Below are positions 25,653 to 32,419 of a DNA stretch of 37,426 nt, in pieces; the stretch's first letter is position 1, and every line of letters begins with the position of its first letter. The notes below the pieces were generated by a model. That model worked only from the letters and a program-made list of their open reading frames with translations. It did not search any database and had not been told where the DNA came from. The position numbers were made by a program, and so were the translations under genes. Source of the stretch: Pseudomonadota bacterium (GTDB lineage: Bacteria > Pseudomonadota > Gammaproteobacteria > Pseudomonadales > Azotimanducaceae). The DNA is taken from NCBI GenBank assembly GCA_027624035.1, contig JAQBUI010000041.1, positions 1 to 37,426 of the forward strand, in the 5' to 3' direction.

Positions 25653-25858
25653 CAGTTACCATATGTTCGTTACGTCAGTGCCGAAGCGTAAAGGAATGTG
25701 CTGTCGGAGACCAGCGGCTGGGCGTTGGCCCTGCAGGGAGCGCCGCAGCTGGGACAGAATCACGGTCGTGAACAAATAAAAGGTCAAAGCTGTCCAATTC
25801 GTGGGTGCCCAAGCATCATATCGATGTAGTAAACAGTTGAGCCCATCCAGGAGGCACT

Positions 25859-26212
25859 ATGAGCAAGAAAAACTACCTATGTATTCAACGGAGTCAGCCG
25901 AACCCGGCAGGAAACGCGGGAAAAGGCGAGGGGCCATCACCTGCCCAAATGGAGCAGATGTATGCAAAGTTCATTGCCTGGAAAGAAAAGTTCCAGGACA
26001 ACATTCTGGACATGGGGGGCAAATTGGGAAGCGGCAAAGTAGTTACCGCGGACGGTGTCACCGATGGCCCCTTTGTGGAAGCCAAAGAAGTGGTTGGCGG
26101 TTACATGATCGTCTCCGCGGACAGCATGGAAGAAGCGATCGAGGTCGCTCAGGAAAGTCCTGGCGTCATGCCGGGTTCAAGTGTTGAGGTGAGGGAGATC
26201 AGTACTCCTTGA
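25859..26212 (+). CDS. YCII-related (DGPF-domain) protein
   Basis: A 117-residue protein with the DGPF/YCII fold (ferredoxin-like alpha/beta). The signature DGPFVEAKEVVGGYMIVSADSMEEAIEVA is intact. Such proteins are commonly encoded directly upstream of ECF42-type sigma factors and thought to act with them. A strong AGGAGG site precedes the ATG. The following sigma-factor gene starts in its stop (TTGA overlap) but is broken, so this gene has lost its partner. Confidence 0.88.
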   Translation: MSKKNYLCIQRSQPNPAGNAGKGEGPSPAQMEQMYAKFIAWKEKFQDNILDMGGKLGSGKVVTADGVTDGPFVEAKEVVGGYMIVSADSMEEAIEVAQESPGVMPGSSVEVREISTP

Positions 26213-26336
26213 CCACGCCGGGGCTGGTGGAGCACTTTTTCAGGCACGAGTACGGTCGCCTGGTTGCAATACTGTCACGCCGTGTGGGGGTGGAACACGT
26301 AGAAGCTGTCGAGGACGCAGTTCAGTCTGCATTGGT
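26209..26336 (+). pseudogene. Truncated ECF42-type sigma-factor gene (N-terminal remnant)
   Basis: The start overlaps the YCII stop as TTGA. About 42 residues (VEHFFRHEYGRLVAILSRRVG... VEAVEDAVQSALVQ) match the start of ECF42-type sigma factors paired with YCII proteins. After VQ the frame loses all resemblance (it runs on to 26580 as low-complexity Arg-rich translation). Regions 2.3 to 4 and the long C-terminal domain are gone, so it cannot function as a sigma factor. The break point is near 26337. Confidence 0.7.
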
Positions 26337-26536
26337 ACAAAGCCCGACTTGCGACGATCTTCCTGCAACATTATCTGCATCATGGCGTCGACTTCGAGTC
26401 GCTCCTGGTGTTCGAGGATCAACAGGAAATACCCCGTGCCGATCTCGCGCGGTTATCCAATGCGGGCGGGGAGATGGTCGCTTCGCTGAACGCAGAAGGA
26501 GACTTGCGCCGCAAGCTCGAACGCAAGGCGGCCTAA
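26336..26536 (+). pseudogene. C-terminal fragment of an unrecognised gene
   Basis: In a frame shifted by one from the sigma remnant, the DNA encodes about 66 residues ending in TAA, opening YKARLATIFLQHYLHHGVDF and ending in the charged DLRRKLERKAA. Composition and codon use look like real protein, and there is no start codon or Shine-Dalgarno, so it is read as the 3' end of a gene whose 5' part was lost at the junction with the sigma remnant. I do not recognise the family. Confidence 0.4.
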
Positions 26537-26549
26537 CGGCAATCGGGAA

Positions 26550-26579
26550 ATGGAATTCCGAATCGCCGACACCTTCATG
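26550..26579 (+). pseudogene. Possible N-terminal stub of a UvrD-type helicase gene
   Basis: The ATG at 26550 begins MEFRIADTFM. From memory, MEFRIADTF is the opening of a group of proteobacterial UvrD-like helicases with an N-terminal ParE-like domain. The resemblance stops after about ten codons, right where the converging metG gene ends (26592). Ten residues are too few for certainty. Confidence 0.25.
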
Positions 26580-26591
26580 AGCCCAAACAAC

Positions 26592-27992
26592 CTACAACGC
26601 CACCCGATCCACCCTGCTGCGCGGAAACAGATGCCTCTTGCCACCGGCAAGGGCCGCGGTAATGCGGGTGCTGGTCTGCGGGAGAAACGGCGCTAACGAT
26701 CTGCCGATTCGGGTGAGGCTGTCTACTGCGGTGGCAAGGACCAGGTCTTTGTCAGCGCCCTCGCGCTTCCAGGGTTCTTCGGCGCTGACGTAACGGTTGG
26801 TCTCTTCTATCGCCGAGAAGATCTGATCCATGGCCTTGTGCAGGGCGAATGATTCGATGTGAGCCGTGACGGTTTCCTCAAGGTCCGGGCAAATGGGGTG
26901 GTCCGGTGTTGGCAGCGGTTCACTGCCCGAGAGCTTCGTCACTCTTGCGACAAGGTTGCCAAGCTGGTTGACGAGTTCCTGATTGTAGGCGTCCCGATAC
27001 CTTTGCCAGGTGAAGTCGCCGTCCTTGAAGCAGCCAATGTGGCGCAACAGGTAATAGCGAAAGGCATCCAGCCCGAGCGTGCGGATCGGTTCGTCCGGGT
27101 TGATGGCGTTACCCAGGGATTTTCCGATCTTTGTACCATCGACGGTAACGTAGTTGTGTACCAGTATCCTGTTGGGCAGGCGCAGCCCGGCCGAGAGCAG
27201 GATGGCGGGCCAGTAGACCGCGTGGAAGCGCAGCACGCCCTTGCCGACCACGTGGGTCACGTCGTCAAACCCATGCCAACGCTCGAACCCGGGTGCGCTG
27301 ATGTAGTTGGCCAGGGCATCGATCCAGACATAGATGACCTGGCCCGGGTCATCAGGTACCGGTATGCCCCATCCCCTGGAGCGGATTGCACTGCGGGATA
27401 CGCTGAGGTCCTGGTCCAGCAGCCGCAAGTAGCCAAGCACCTCGTTGCGCCTGGACGCAGGTTCAATCGCGATCTCTCCGGTCGAGACAAGTTCAATCAA
27501 CTGGTCCCGATATCGGGTCAGGCGGAAGAAGTAGTTGGACTCCGCTACGGTTTCCGGGACGGTGCCGTGCTCCGGGCATTTGCCGTCAGTCAGTTCGGCT
27601 GCAACATAAAACTGTTCGCAGCCAACGCAGTACAGGCCGGTATAGTCGGCCTGATAGATGTCGCCACGCTCGACGCAGGCACGCCAGATCGCCTCGACGA
27701 CCGGCTGGTGTCGCGGGTCGTCGCTGGTGCGGATGAAGTCCGACAGCTCAAGGCCCAGCAAACCCGTTAGTGCTTCGAAGGCATCCGATTGCCTGGCGAC
27801 GTATTCCCTCGTTGGCATGCCGGCCGCCTCTGCCGCCAGTACATTCTTCAGGCTGTTCTCATCGGCGCCGGACAGAAAGTAGACGTCCGGATAGTGCCGG
27901 GTCAGTACATCCGCGAGAACAAACTCCTGGGCATGGCCGATGTGAGGTTCGCCGTTCACGTAGGGAATAGTGGTCGAGATAAAGTGTTGCAT
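26592..27992 (-). CDS. metG: Methionyl-tRNA synthetase, short form without C-terminal extension
   Basis: A 466-residue class I aminoacyl-tRNA synthetase that charges tRNA-Met. HIGH motif: PHIGHAQEF near residue 17; KMSKS motif: DGTKIGKSLGN near residue 285; a single zinc knuckle CVGCEQFY...GKCPEHG in the connective insertion; WIDALANYISAPGF typical of MetRS; anticodon-binding helical domain from about 335 (DAYNQELVNQLGNLVARV) to PFLPQTSTRI. There is no EMAP/Arc1p-like tRNA-binding tail, so it is shorter than the E. coli type (about 677). ATG at 27992 has GGAG upstream. It is preceded by a leader peptide rich in Met codons and an intrinsic terminator, so its level should rise when Met-tRNA is poorly charged. 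It may be the only MetRS or a second copy. Confidence 0.93.
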   Translation of the reverse strand: MQHFISTTIPYVNGEPHIGHAQEFVLADVLTRHYPDVYFLSGADENSLKNVLAAEAAGMPTREYVARQSDAFEALTGLLGLELSDFIRTSDDPRHQPVVEAIWRACVERGDIYQADYTGLYCVGCEQFYVAAELTDGKCPEHGTVPETVAESNYFFRLTRYRDQLIELVSTGEIAIEPASRRNEVLGYLRLLDQDLSVSRSAIRSRGWGIPVPDDPGQVIYVWIDALANYISAPGFERWHGFDDVTHVVGKGVLRFHAVYWPAILLSAGLRLPNRILVHNYVTVDGTKIGKSLGNAINPDEPIRTLGLDAFRYYLLRHIGCFKDGDFTWQRYRDAYNQELVNQLGNLVARVTKLSGSEPLPTPDHPICPDLEETVTAHIESFALHKAMDQIFSAIEETNRYVSAEEPWKREGADKDLVLATAVDSLTRIGRSLAPFLPQTSTRITAALAGGKRHLFPRSRVDRVAL

Positions 27993-28007
27993 TGCTTTTC
28001 TCCAGGC

Positions 28008-28044
28008 AAAAAAAAGCCGGACCTCTCTGGGAGAGGCCCGGCTT
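28008..28044 (-). terminator. Intrinsic terminator in the metG leader (attenuator)
   Basis: In the RNA direction AAGCCGGGCCTCTC (28044-28031), a CCA loop, and GAGAGGTCCGGCTT form a 14-bp stem with one G-U pair, followed by a run of eight T (28015-28008). It lies 15 bp upstream of the metG start and would stop transcription before the gene. This is one of the clearest intrinsic terminators in the window, in a position where it only makes sense as a conditional one. Confidence 0.85.
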
Positions 28045-28050
28045 GTTCGT

Positions 28051-28102
28051 GATGACCTGATGTCAGGTCGAGCGCGCCCCCCATGAATGATTCATGGTCA
28101 TC
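28051..28102 (-). promoter_or_regulatory. Competing RNA pairings of the metG attenuator
   Basis: Two mutually exclusive pairings use the same RNA bases. UGAUGACC, made by Met codons 12-13 and Thr codon 14 of the leader (28103-28096), is perfectly complementary over 8 bp to GGUCAUCA (28057-28050). GGUC in the latter also pairs in the local hairpin GACCTGA/TCAGGTC (28069-28054), which contains the leader stop codon. A stalled ribosome on the Met codons would block the first pairing, one at the stop would block the second. A TGGGGGG stretch in the leader can also pair with CCTCTCCCA of the terminator stem, a possible antiterminator. All by eye; folding not computed. Confidence 0.6.
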
Positions 28103-28137
28103 ATCTGCATCATGACGGCGCGGTTAGGGAAATCCAT
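28063..28137 (-). CDS. Met-rich leader peptide of the metG attenuator
   Basis: A 24-codon open frame, ATG at 28137 to TGA at 28065-28063, directly upstream of the metG terminator. Codons 9-15 read Met-Met-Gln-Met-Met-Thr-Met; six of 24 residues are Met, in contrast to about one in 40 normally. The family of ribosome-mediated attenuators (trp, his, leu, pheS leaders) uses exactly this plan, a short peptide rich in the regulated amino acid before a terminator. There is no strong Shine-Dalgarno; the candidate promoter puts the transcription start at or next to the ATG, so it may be leaderless. An overlapping 26-codon frame (28190-28110) has no Met run. Confidence 0.75.
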   Translation of the reverse strand: MDFPNRAVMMQMMTMNHSWGARST

Positions 28138-28143
28138 GGCGGT

Positions 28144-28171
28144 GTTTTACGCCATCTGCGCGGAAATTCAA
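28144..28171 (-). promoter_or_regulatory. Candidate promoter of the metG leader
   Basis: On the minus strand TTGAAT (28171-28166) and TAAAAC (28149-28144) are separated by 16 bp; each matches four of six consensus bases. Initiation six to seven bases downstream would fall at 28137, the first base of the leader-peptide ATG. Confidence 0.45.
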
Positions 28172-28231
28172 GTATTTCTTGATTTTCCATGAGAGCTGGT
28201 GGTGATCGGATCGGGCGATTACCATGGGCCT

Positions 28232-29026
28232 ATGAACTATCTGCGTTCCATCTCGTTTCGGCGCATCGATGGCCTGCCGAACGAATTTCCTTTTACGCTG
28301 GCCGCCGTCGAGAGCATGGATGAACTGGCATTCAATGCCCCTGTCACTTTCTTTGTGGGCGAGAACGGCAGTGGCAAGTCCACCCTGCTGGAGGCGATCG
28401 CCGTAGGGATGCGCTGTCCTTCCATCGGTCGAGCGGATGCGGTTGCCGATGACCTGCTGGCCCCGGCGAAGCGGCTTGCCGGGGAGCTGACCTTCAACAG
28501 TTCAAGGCGTCCGCGACGCAGTCTGTTCTTTCGCGCTGAAGATGCGATCGGTTACACGCTGCGGCTGCGGGATAGCATCGCGGAACTCACGGCGTTGGAG
28601 AAACATTATGACGAGACCCTGCAGGGTGAGGGCCGCGGGCGCGCTATGGGTTCGGTGCGCGGGCAGCGCATGGCGCTTGAATCACGATACGGCGCTGACC
28701 CGGACAGCCGGTCTCATGGCGAGTGGTTCCTGAACATGTTCAATGAACGGATTCTGGAGAACGGGCTGTACCTGATGGATGAGCCGGAGACGCCGCTCTC
28801 TGCCATCCACCAACTGAGCCTGCTGTCCATCATCAAGGCCCGGGCGGCCGAGGGCTGCCAGTTCATCATTGCGACGCACTCTCCCATCCTCATGGCATTG
28901 CCTGGCTCGGAGATCCTGAGCTTCGATCAGCAGCCGGTGGCGCCCGTTGCATGGGAAGACGTCGAGCACGTCAACATCACAAGGTCATTCCTGAATGACC
29001 CGGAGAGTTACCTGCGGCACTTGTAG
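28232..29026 (+). CDS. AAA family ATPase (ABC/SMC-like, YbaK-type AAA_21/AAA_15)
   Basis: A 264-residue single-domain ABC-class ATPase, read from ATG at 28232 (MNYLRSISFRRIDGLPNEFPF). Walker A is FFVGENGSGKSTLLEAIA; Walker B is NGLYLMDEPETPLS; the H-loop is FIIATHSPILMALPGSEIL. The short insertion between them (about residues 75-165) is too small for SMC coiled coils. Such stand-alone proteins are common, and functions range from toxin modules to housekeeping; no partner nuclease is next to it. A GTG eleven codons upstream is possible. It is divergent from the metG leader. Confidence 0.87.
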   Translation: MNYLRSISFRRIDGLPNEFPFTLAAVESMDELAFNAPVTFFVGENGSGKSTLLEAIAVGMRCPSIGRADAVADDLLAPAKRLAGELTFNSSRRPRRSLFFRAEDAIGYTLRLRDSIAELTALEKHYDETLQGEGRGRAMGSVRGQRMALESRYGADPDSRSHGEWFLNMFNERILENGLYLMDEPETPLSAIHQLSLLSIIKARAAEGCQFIIATHSPILMALPGSEILSFDQQPVAPVAWEDVEHVNITRSFLNDPESYLRHL

Positions 29027-29038
29027 CCAGTGACCGGA

Positions 29039-29863
29039 TCAGGCGTCCGGGGTCAGTGCCTTGATGACGTAGCCGCCGGAGCGCTCGTCCATTTCCAGTT
29101 CCAGCAGTTTGCGGTTTTCGGCTTCTTCCAACAGGTCACTGAAGGAGCGGGCGCCGTAGTAACGCTCGTTAAAGCCGGGGCGACGCCGCTTCAATGTCTG
29201 TTTGACCATGGAGCCCCACAGCCGCTGTCGGTCGCCCTGTTCATCGTACAGCGCCTCGGCGGTTTGTATGATGAGGTTGATGGCCTCGTCCAGATCGCCG
29301 CCTTCAGGTTTGGCGCCGGTGGTGCTGGCCTTTTTCTTGGGGGTCTTTCTGGGGGCCTGCTTCTTCTTCGCCTGGGAGCGGTGCTCCCGGTCCAGGTCAT
29401 CGTAGAAGATGTAGTCGTCGCAGTTGTTCATGAGCAGATCGGAGGTGGAGTTCTTGACGCCAACCCCGATGACCAGCTTGTCATTTTCGCGCAGCTTGCT
29501 CACGAGGGGTGAAAAGTCCGAGTCACCGCTGATAATCACAAATGTATCGATGTGTTCCTTGGTATAGCAGAGGTCCAGGGCGTCCACGACCATGCGGATG
29601 TCCGCGGAGTTCTTGCCCGACTGGCGGGTGTGGGGGATCTCGATCAGTTCAAACGACGCATCGTGCATGACTGCCTTGAATTCCTTGTACCGGTCCCAGT
29701 CACAGTAGGCCTTCTTCACCACGATGCTGCCCTTGAGCAGCAGCCGCTCCATCACCAGCTGGATGTTGAACTTTTCGATTCGTGCATCGCGCACGCCAAG
29801 TGCGACGTTCTCGAAGTCACAGAAGAGCGCCAGATTCAGATCGTCGCCGTCGTCGGTTGCCAT
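29039..29863 (-). CDS. NYN-domain (LabA/DUF88, PIN-like) protein with C-terminal OST-HTH/LOTUS domain
   Basis: A 274-residue protein. The NYN domain (about 8-155) has the PIN-like nuclease acidic residues in ALFCDFENVALG, SADIRMVVDALDL and FVIISGDSDFSPLVSKLRE. A Lys/Pro-rich linker (about 160-185) leads to a LOTUS/OST-HTH domain (about 190-270: LIIQTAEALYDEQGDRQRLWGSMVKQTLKRRRPGFNERYYGARSFSDLLEEAE), an RNA-binding winged helix. The pairing suggests an RNase or RNA-binding protein. The start ATG follows a hairpin whose 3' arm contains the GAGG Shine-Dalgarno. It is convergent with the AAA ATPase. Confidence 0.9.
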   Translation of the reverse strand: MATDDGDDLNLALFCDFENVALGVRDARIEKFNIQLVMERLLLKGSIVVKKAYCDWDRYKEFKAVMHDASFELIEIPHTRQSGKNSADIRMVVDALDLCYTKEHIDTFVIISGDSDFSPLVSKLRENDKLVIGVGVKNSTSDLLMNNCDDYIFYDDLDREHRSQAKKKQAPRKTPKKKASTTGAKPEGGDLDEAINLIIQTAEALYDEQGDRQRLWGSMVKQTLKRRRPGFNERYYGARSFSDLLEEAENRKLLELEMDERSGGYVIKALTPDA

Positions 29864-29868
29864 AGTGG

Positions 29869-29888
29869 GCCTCAGTAGTTTCTGAGGC
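29869..29888 (-). promoter_or_regulatory. Hairpin covering the Shine-Dalgarno of the NYN/LOTUS gene
   Basis: In RNA order GCCTCAG (29888-29882), loop AAACTA, and CTGAGGC (29875-29869) pair perfectly over 7 bp. The GAGG in the 3' arm is the only good ribosome site for the ATG at 29863, so the stem would hide it. Translation could depend on opening the hairpin by temperature, a protein or upstream translation. Confidence 0.5.
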
Positions 29889-29903
29889 GCACCTTAAAGC
29901 CTC

Positions 29904-29925
29904 AAGCCCGGTATTGAAAGGGCTT
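29904..29925 (-). terminator. Possible terminator after the hydrolase pseudogene
   Basis: AAGCCC (29925-29920) and GGGCTT (29909-29904) pair across a 10-base loop, followed by a short stretch containing GGCTTTAAGG. It lies 29 bp past the end of the hydrolase gene at 29954. Weak U-tract. Confidence 0.35.
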
Positions 29926-29953
29926 TGCGCACCTTCCGCCGGGGCTGGGCGTC

Positions 29954-31090
29954 TCACAATGCCGCGTAAAACGCCTTGCCCAGCCGTCCGCCGCGCACAT
30001 CGCCGACAATTCCGGATTTCATCTGGTTCATGACGTAGGACAGGCAGACCCGGGCCTGCTGGTCCACCACGATGGTGGAGCCGCCGGCACCGCCCCAGAA
30101 CATCGCGTTCTGGTTTGGCGACATGGGCATCATCTCATTGGGGAACGCATAACCCATGCCGAACCGGATGGGCAGAAACAGCACCGCGTCAGGGCCGTTA
30201 GTCTGTTCGTCCAGCATTCTGTTGCAGCCTTCGTCAGACAAAAGGTCCACCCCGAAGGCGCTGCCCCCGTTGGCAAGCGGCGTCTGGGCGCGGACCACGG
30301 CCCGGGCATTGCCGTGGCCGCCGGCCGCGGGGATTTCGGCACGTCGCCAGGCGGGCGTATTGACGGCATCGGTCCCCGCGGGCGCACTCGCGAATACCCG
30401 CATGGGAATGGATTGCGGGTCCGGCGTGGCTGCGTTGGCGTCGGGCGGCGTCGGGTCCGCGATCATTTCCGCGACCCTTGGAAAGACACTGTCGTCCATA
30501 CCGATATGAAAGTCCGCGCCCAGTGGGCTTGCGATCTCCTCTCGAAAAAAGGTCCCAATGGTCTTGCCGCTGATGCGGCGCACGATCTCGCCGATCAGAT
30601 ATCCCTGGGTGATGGCGTGATAACCACTTTTTGTGCCGGGTTCCCACCAGGGGGCCTGGGCCGCCAGGTTGCTGATGCAGGCGTCCCAGTCATACAGACC
30701 ATCGGCAGTGGTCAGCTTCGGGTCAAATCCCGGCACAGCGGCGGAATGGCTCATGAAGTGCCGGACCTCGGTCGCTTCCTTACCGTTGCAGGCGTACTCG
30801 GGCCAGTAGGTTCCCACCTTTTCATAGAAATCGAGCTGGCCCCGGTCCGCCAGCACCAGCGCACAGATGAAGGACATGGTTTTGGTGGTGGAGTAGACGT
30901 TGACGATGGTGTCTTGTTCCCACGGGCGAGTCCTGGCCGCATCCGCATGGCCGCCCCACAGATCCACCACGAACTAGCCGTTCACGGTGGCCGCGAAACT
31001 GGCGCCAACATCCCCCTGGTCCACGAAGTTTTGCTCGAACAATGCTTTTACTTCGGCAAACTTCTCATCACAGAACCCATGAACTTCCAT
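29954..31090 (-). pseudogene. Serine hydrolase of the class C beta-lactamase/EstB fold, interrupted by one in-frame TAG
   Basis: The natural start is the ATG at 31090 (MEVHGFCDEKFAEVKALF), and the frame reads ...VGASFAATVNG, TAG (30976-30974), FVVDLWGGHADAARTRPW. Family proteins carry NG-x-x-VVDLWGG with Glu or a similar residue at the stop, so a single change produced an amber codon at position 39. Downstream, 340 codons are intact: nucleophile SxxK in YSTTKTMSF, YHAITQGYLIGEIV for the Tyr motif, and GGAGGS near the C-terminus. The protein could restart at a GTG at 30970, but would lose the N-terminal strand. Recent inactivation, sequencing error and suppressed readthrough are the options. 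It lies downstream of the enolase-like gene, 66 bp away. Confidence 0.8.
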
Positions 31091-31156
31091 CGCGAGACCT
31101 TCTCTTTATCGTTGTGTCACCGCATTAATCCATCTTGCCCGGCTAACCGCAAGCCA

Positions 31157-32419
31157 TCAATTCGGCCAGCCGACGACAGGCAGGCCGGTTTCCCGTTCTA
31201 TGGTGAGCAGCCGGTTGTACTTCGCCAGACGTTCAGACTGGGTGATGGAACCCACTTTGATCTGGTCAGCAGACCAGCCCACTGCAAGATCGGCGAGCCA
31301 GGTGTCTTCGGTCTCGCCGCTGCGGGCACTGACCGTTACCTTCCAGCCAGCGTCCCGGGCGAGGTGCAAGGCAAGGGCGGCCTCGGTGAGGGTGCCAATC
31401 TGGTTGACCTTCAGCAGCAGGGCATCGCAGGCTCCGGTGTCGATTGCCCTTCTAATACGTGATGGATTGGTGCACAGCAAGTCATCTCCCAGGGTCAGGG
31501 CCCGGCCATCCAGGCGCTGCCTCAGGCGGGGCCAGTTCGGCCAGTCCTCCTCTGACAAACCATCCTCGACGCTGATAAGGGGATAGTCCGACACCCAGCC
31601 GTCTATCGTATCCAGCATCCGGTCCGCGTTCAGTGTTGCGTTCCCCAGTTGATAGCCGCCAGCAACCGCGAAGTGCGATGCCGCCACGTCCACCGCGAGG
31701 GAGATCTCCCGGCCTGGTTCAAACCCGCCGGAGGTGATCGCCTTCACAGCGTCATCAAACATGGCCCGGGCGCCGGCAAAAGGTGGGGCCAGCCCCCCTT
31801 CATCGGCTGTCAGTCGGCGCATCTGGTAGCGGGCCAGGATGTGATCTGCCGCCGCTTCATACACGGCCGCCACCTGGGCCAGGCCCTGCTCAATGGTGCT
31901 GGCCATGGCCGGGATGACCAGAACATCCTGAACCGGAACCTGGCCGCCGGCATGTTTGCCCCCACTGAACAGGTTGATGGTCAACCGGGGCAGATGCGAC
32001 GGTGTATTGCCGATCATCTCTGCGAAGTACTGATACAGCGGCTTGTGTTCACGGCTGGCCATGGCCCGGGCGAAAGCGAGTGATACGCCCAGAATGGCGT
32101 TGCCGCCCAGCCTGGATTTATTGCCGGTGCCATCTGCTTCTATGAGCGCTGTGTCCAGTTCCTGTTGCGAGGACAGGGCGCGATGGCGCAATGCCTCCAT
32201 GATGGGCCCGGTCACGTTGGCCGCAGCCTTTCTGCAACCGAGGCCACGGTAACGGGCAGGGTCGGCGTCGCGCAGTTCAACCGCCTCGGCCCCTCCCGTG
32301 GAGGCTCCGGAGGGCACCTGTGCGATACCAGTAAAGTCGTCCATCAACTCACAGCGCACCTCGATGGTGGGTCGGCCGCGACTGTCCAGAATCTCCTGTG
32401 CAGATAGTGCCTTGATCAT
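31157..32419 (-). CDS. Enolase paralogue with altered active site
   Basis: A 420-residue enolase homologue. Preserved: SGASTG loop, catalytic Glu in LTADEGGLAPP, metal ligands in DVAASHF, SVEDGLSEEDW and GDDLLCTN, catalytic Lys in LLKVNQIGTLTEA, substrate Lys in QIKVGSI, Arg and Ser in the SxRSGETED block. Altered: canonical SHRSGETED reads SARSGETED (His to Ala), and the Glu of the DIQEFM segment is Asp in PVQDVLVIP. Those His and Glu residues help bind and turn over 2-phosphoglycerate. It therefore probably acts on a related phospho-acid rather than serving glycolysis. It starts in the stop of the kinase gene (ATGA overlap), so both are translated together. Confidence 0.85.
   Translation of the reverse strand: MIKALSAQEILDSRGRPTIEVRCELMDDFTGIAQVPSGASTGGAEAVELRDADPARYRGLGCRKAAANVTGPIMEALRHRALSSQQELDTALIEADGTGNKSRLGGNAILGVSLAFARAMASREHKPLYQYFAEMIGNTPSHLPRLTINLFSGGKHAGGQVPVQDVLVIPAMASTIEQGLAQVAAVYEAAADHILARYQMRRLTADEGGLAPPFAGARAMFDDAVKAITSGGFEPGREISLAVDVAASHFAVAGGYQLGNATLNADRMLDTIDGWVSDYPLISVEDGLSEEDWPNWPRLRQRLDGRALTLGDDLLCTNPSRIRRAIDTGACDALLLKVNQIGTLTEAALALHLARDAGWKVTVSARSGETEDTWLADLAVGWSADQIKVGSITQSERLAKYNRLLTIERETGLPVVGWPN

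Noticed and set aside
28110..28190. Alternative 26-codon leader frame overlapping the Met-rich one
   Set aside because: It has a single Met, the start, and ends inside the Met run of the other frame; the predicted promoter lies within it, so it is probably not on the transcript.
30314..31462. Plus-strand frame of 382 codons across the hydrolase and enolase-like genes
   Set aside because: It is antisense to two genes with clear family motifs and has no motif of its own.
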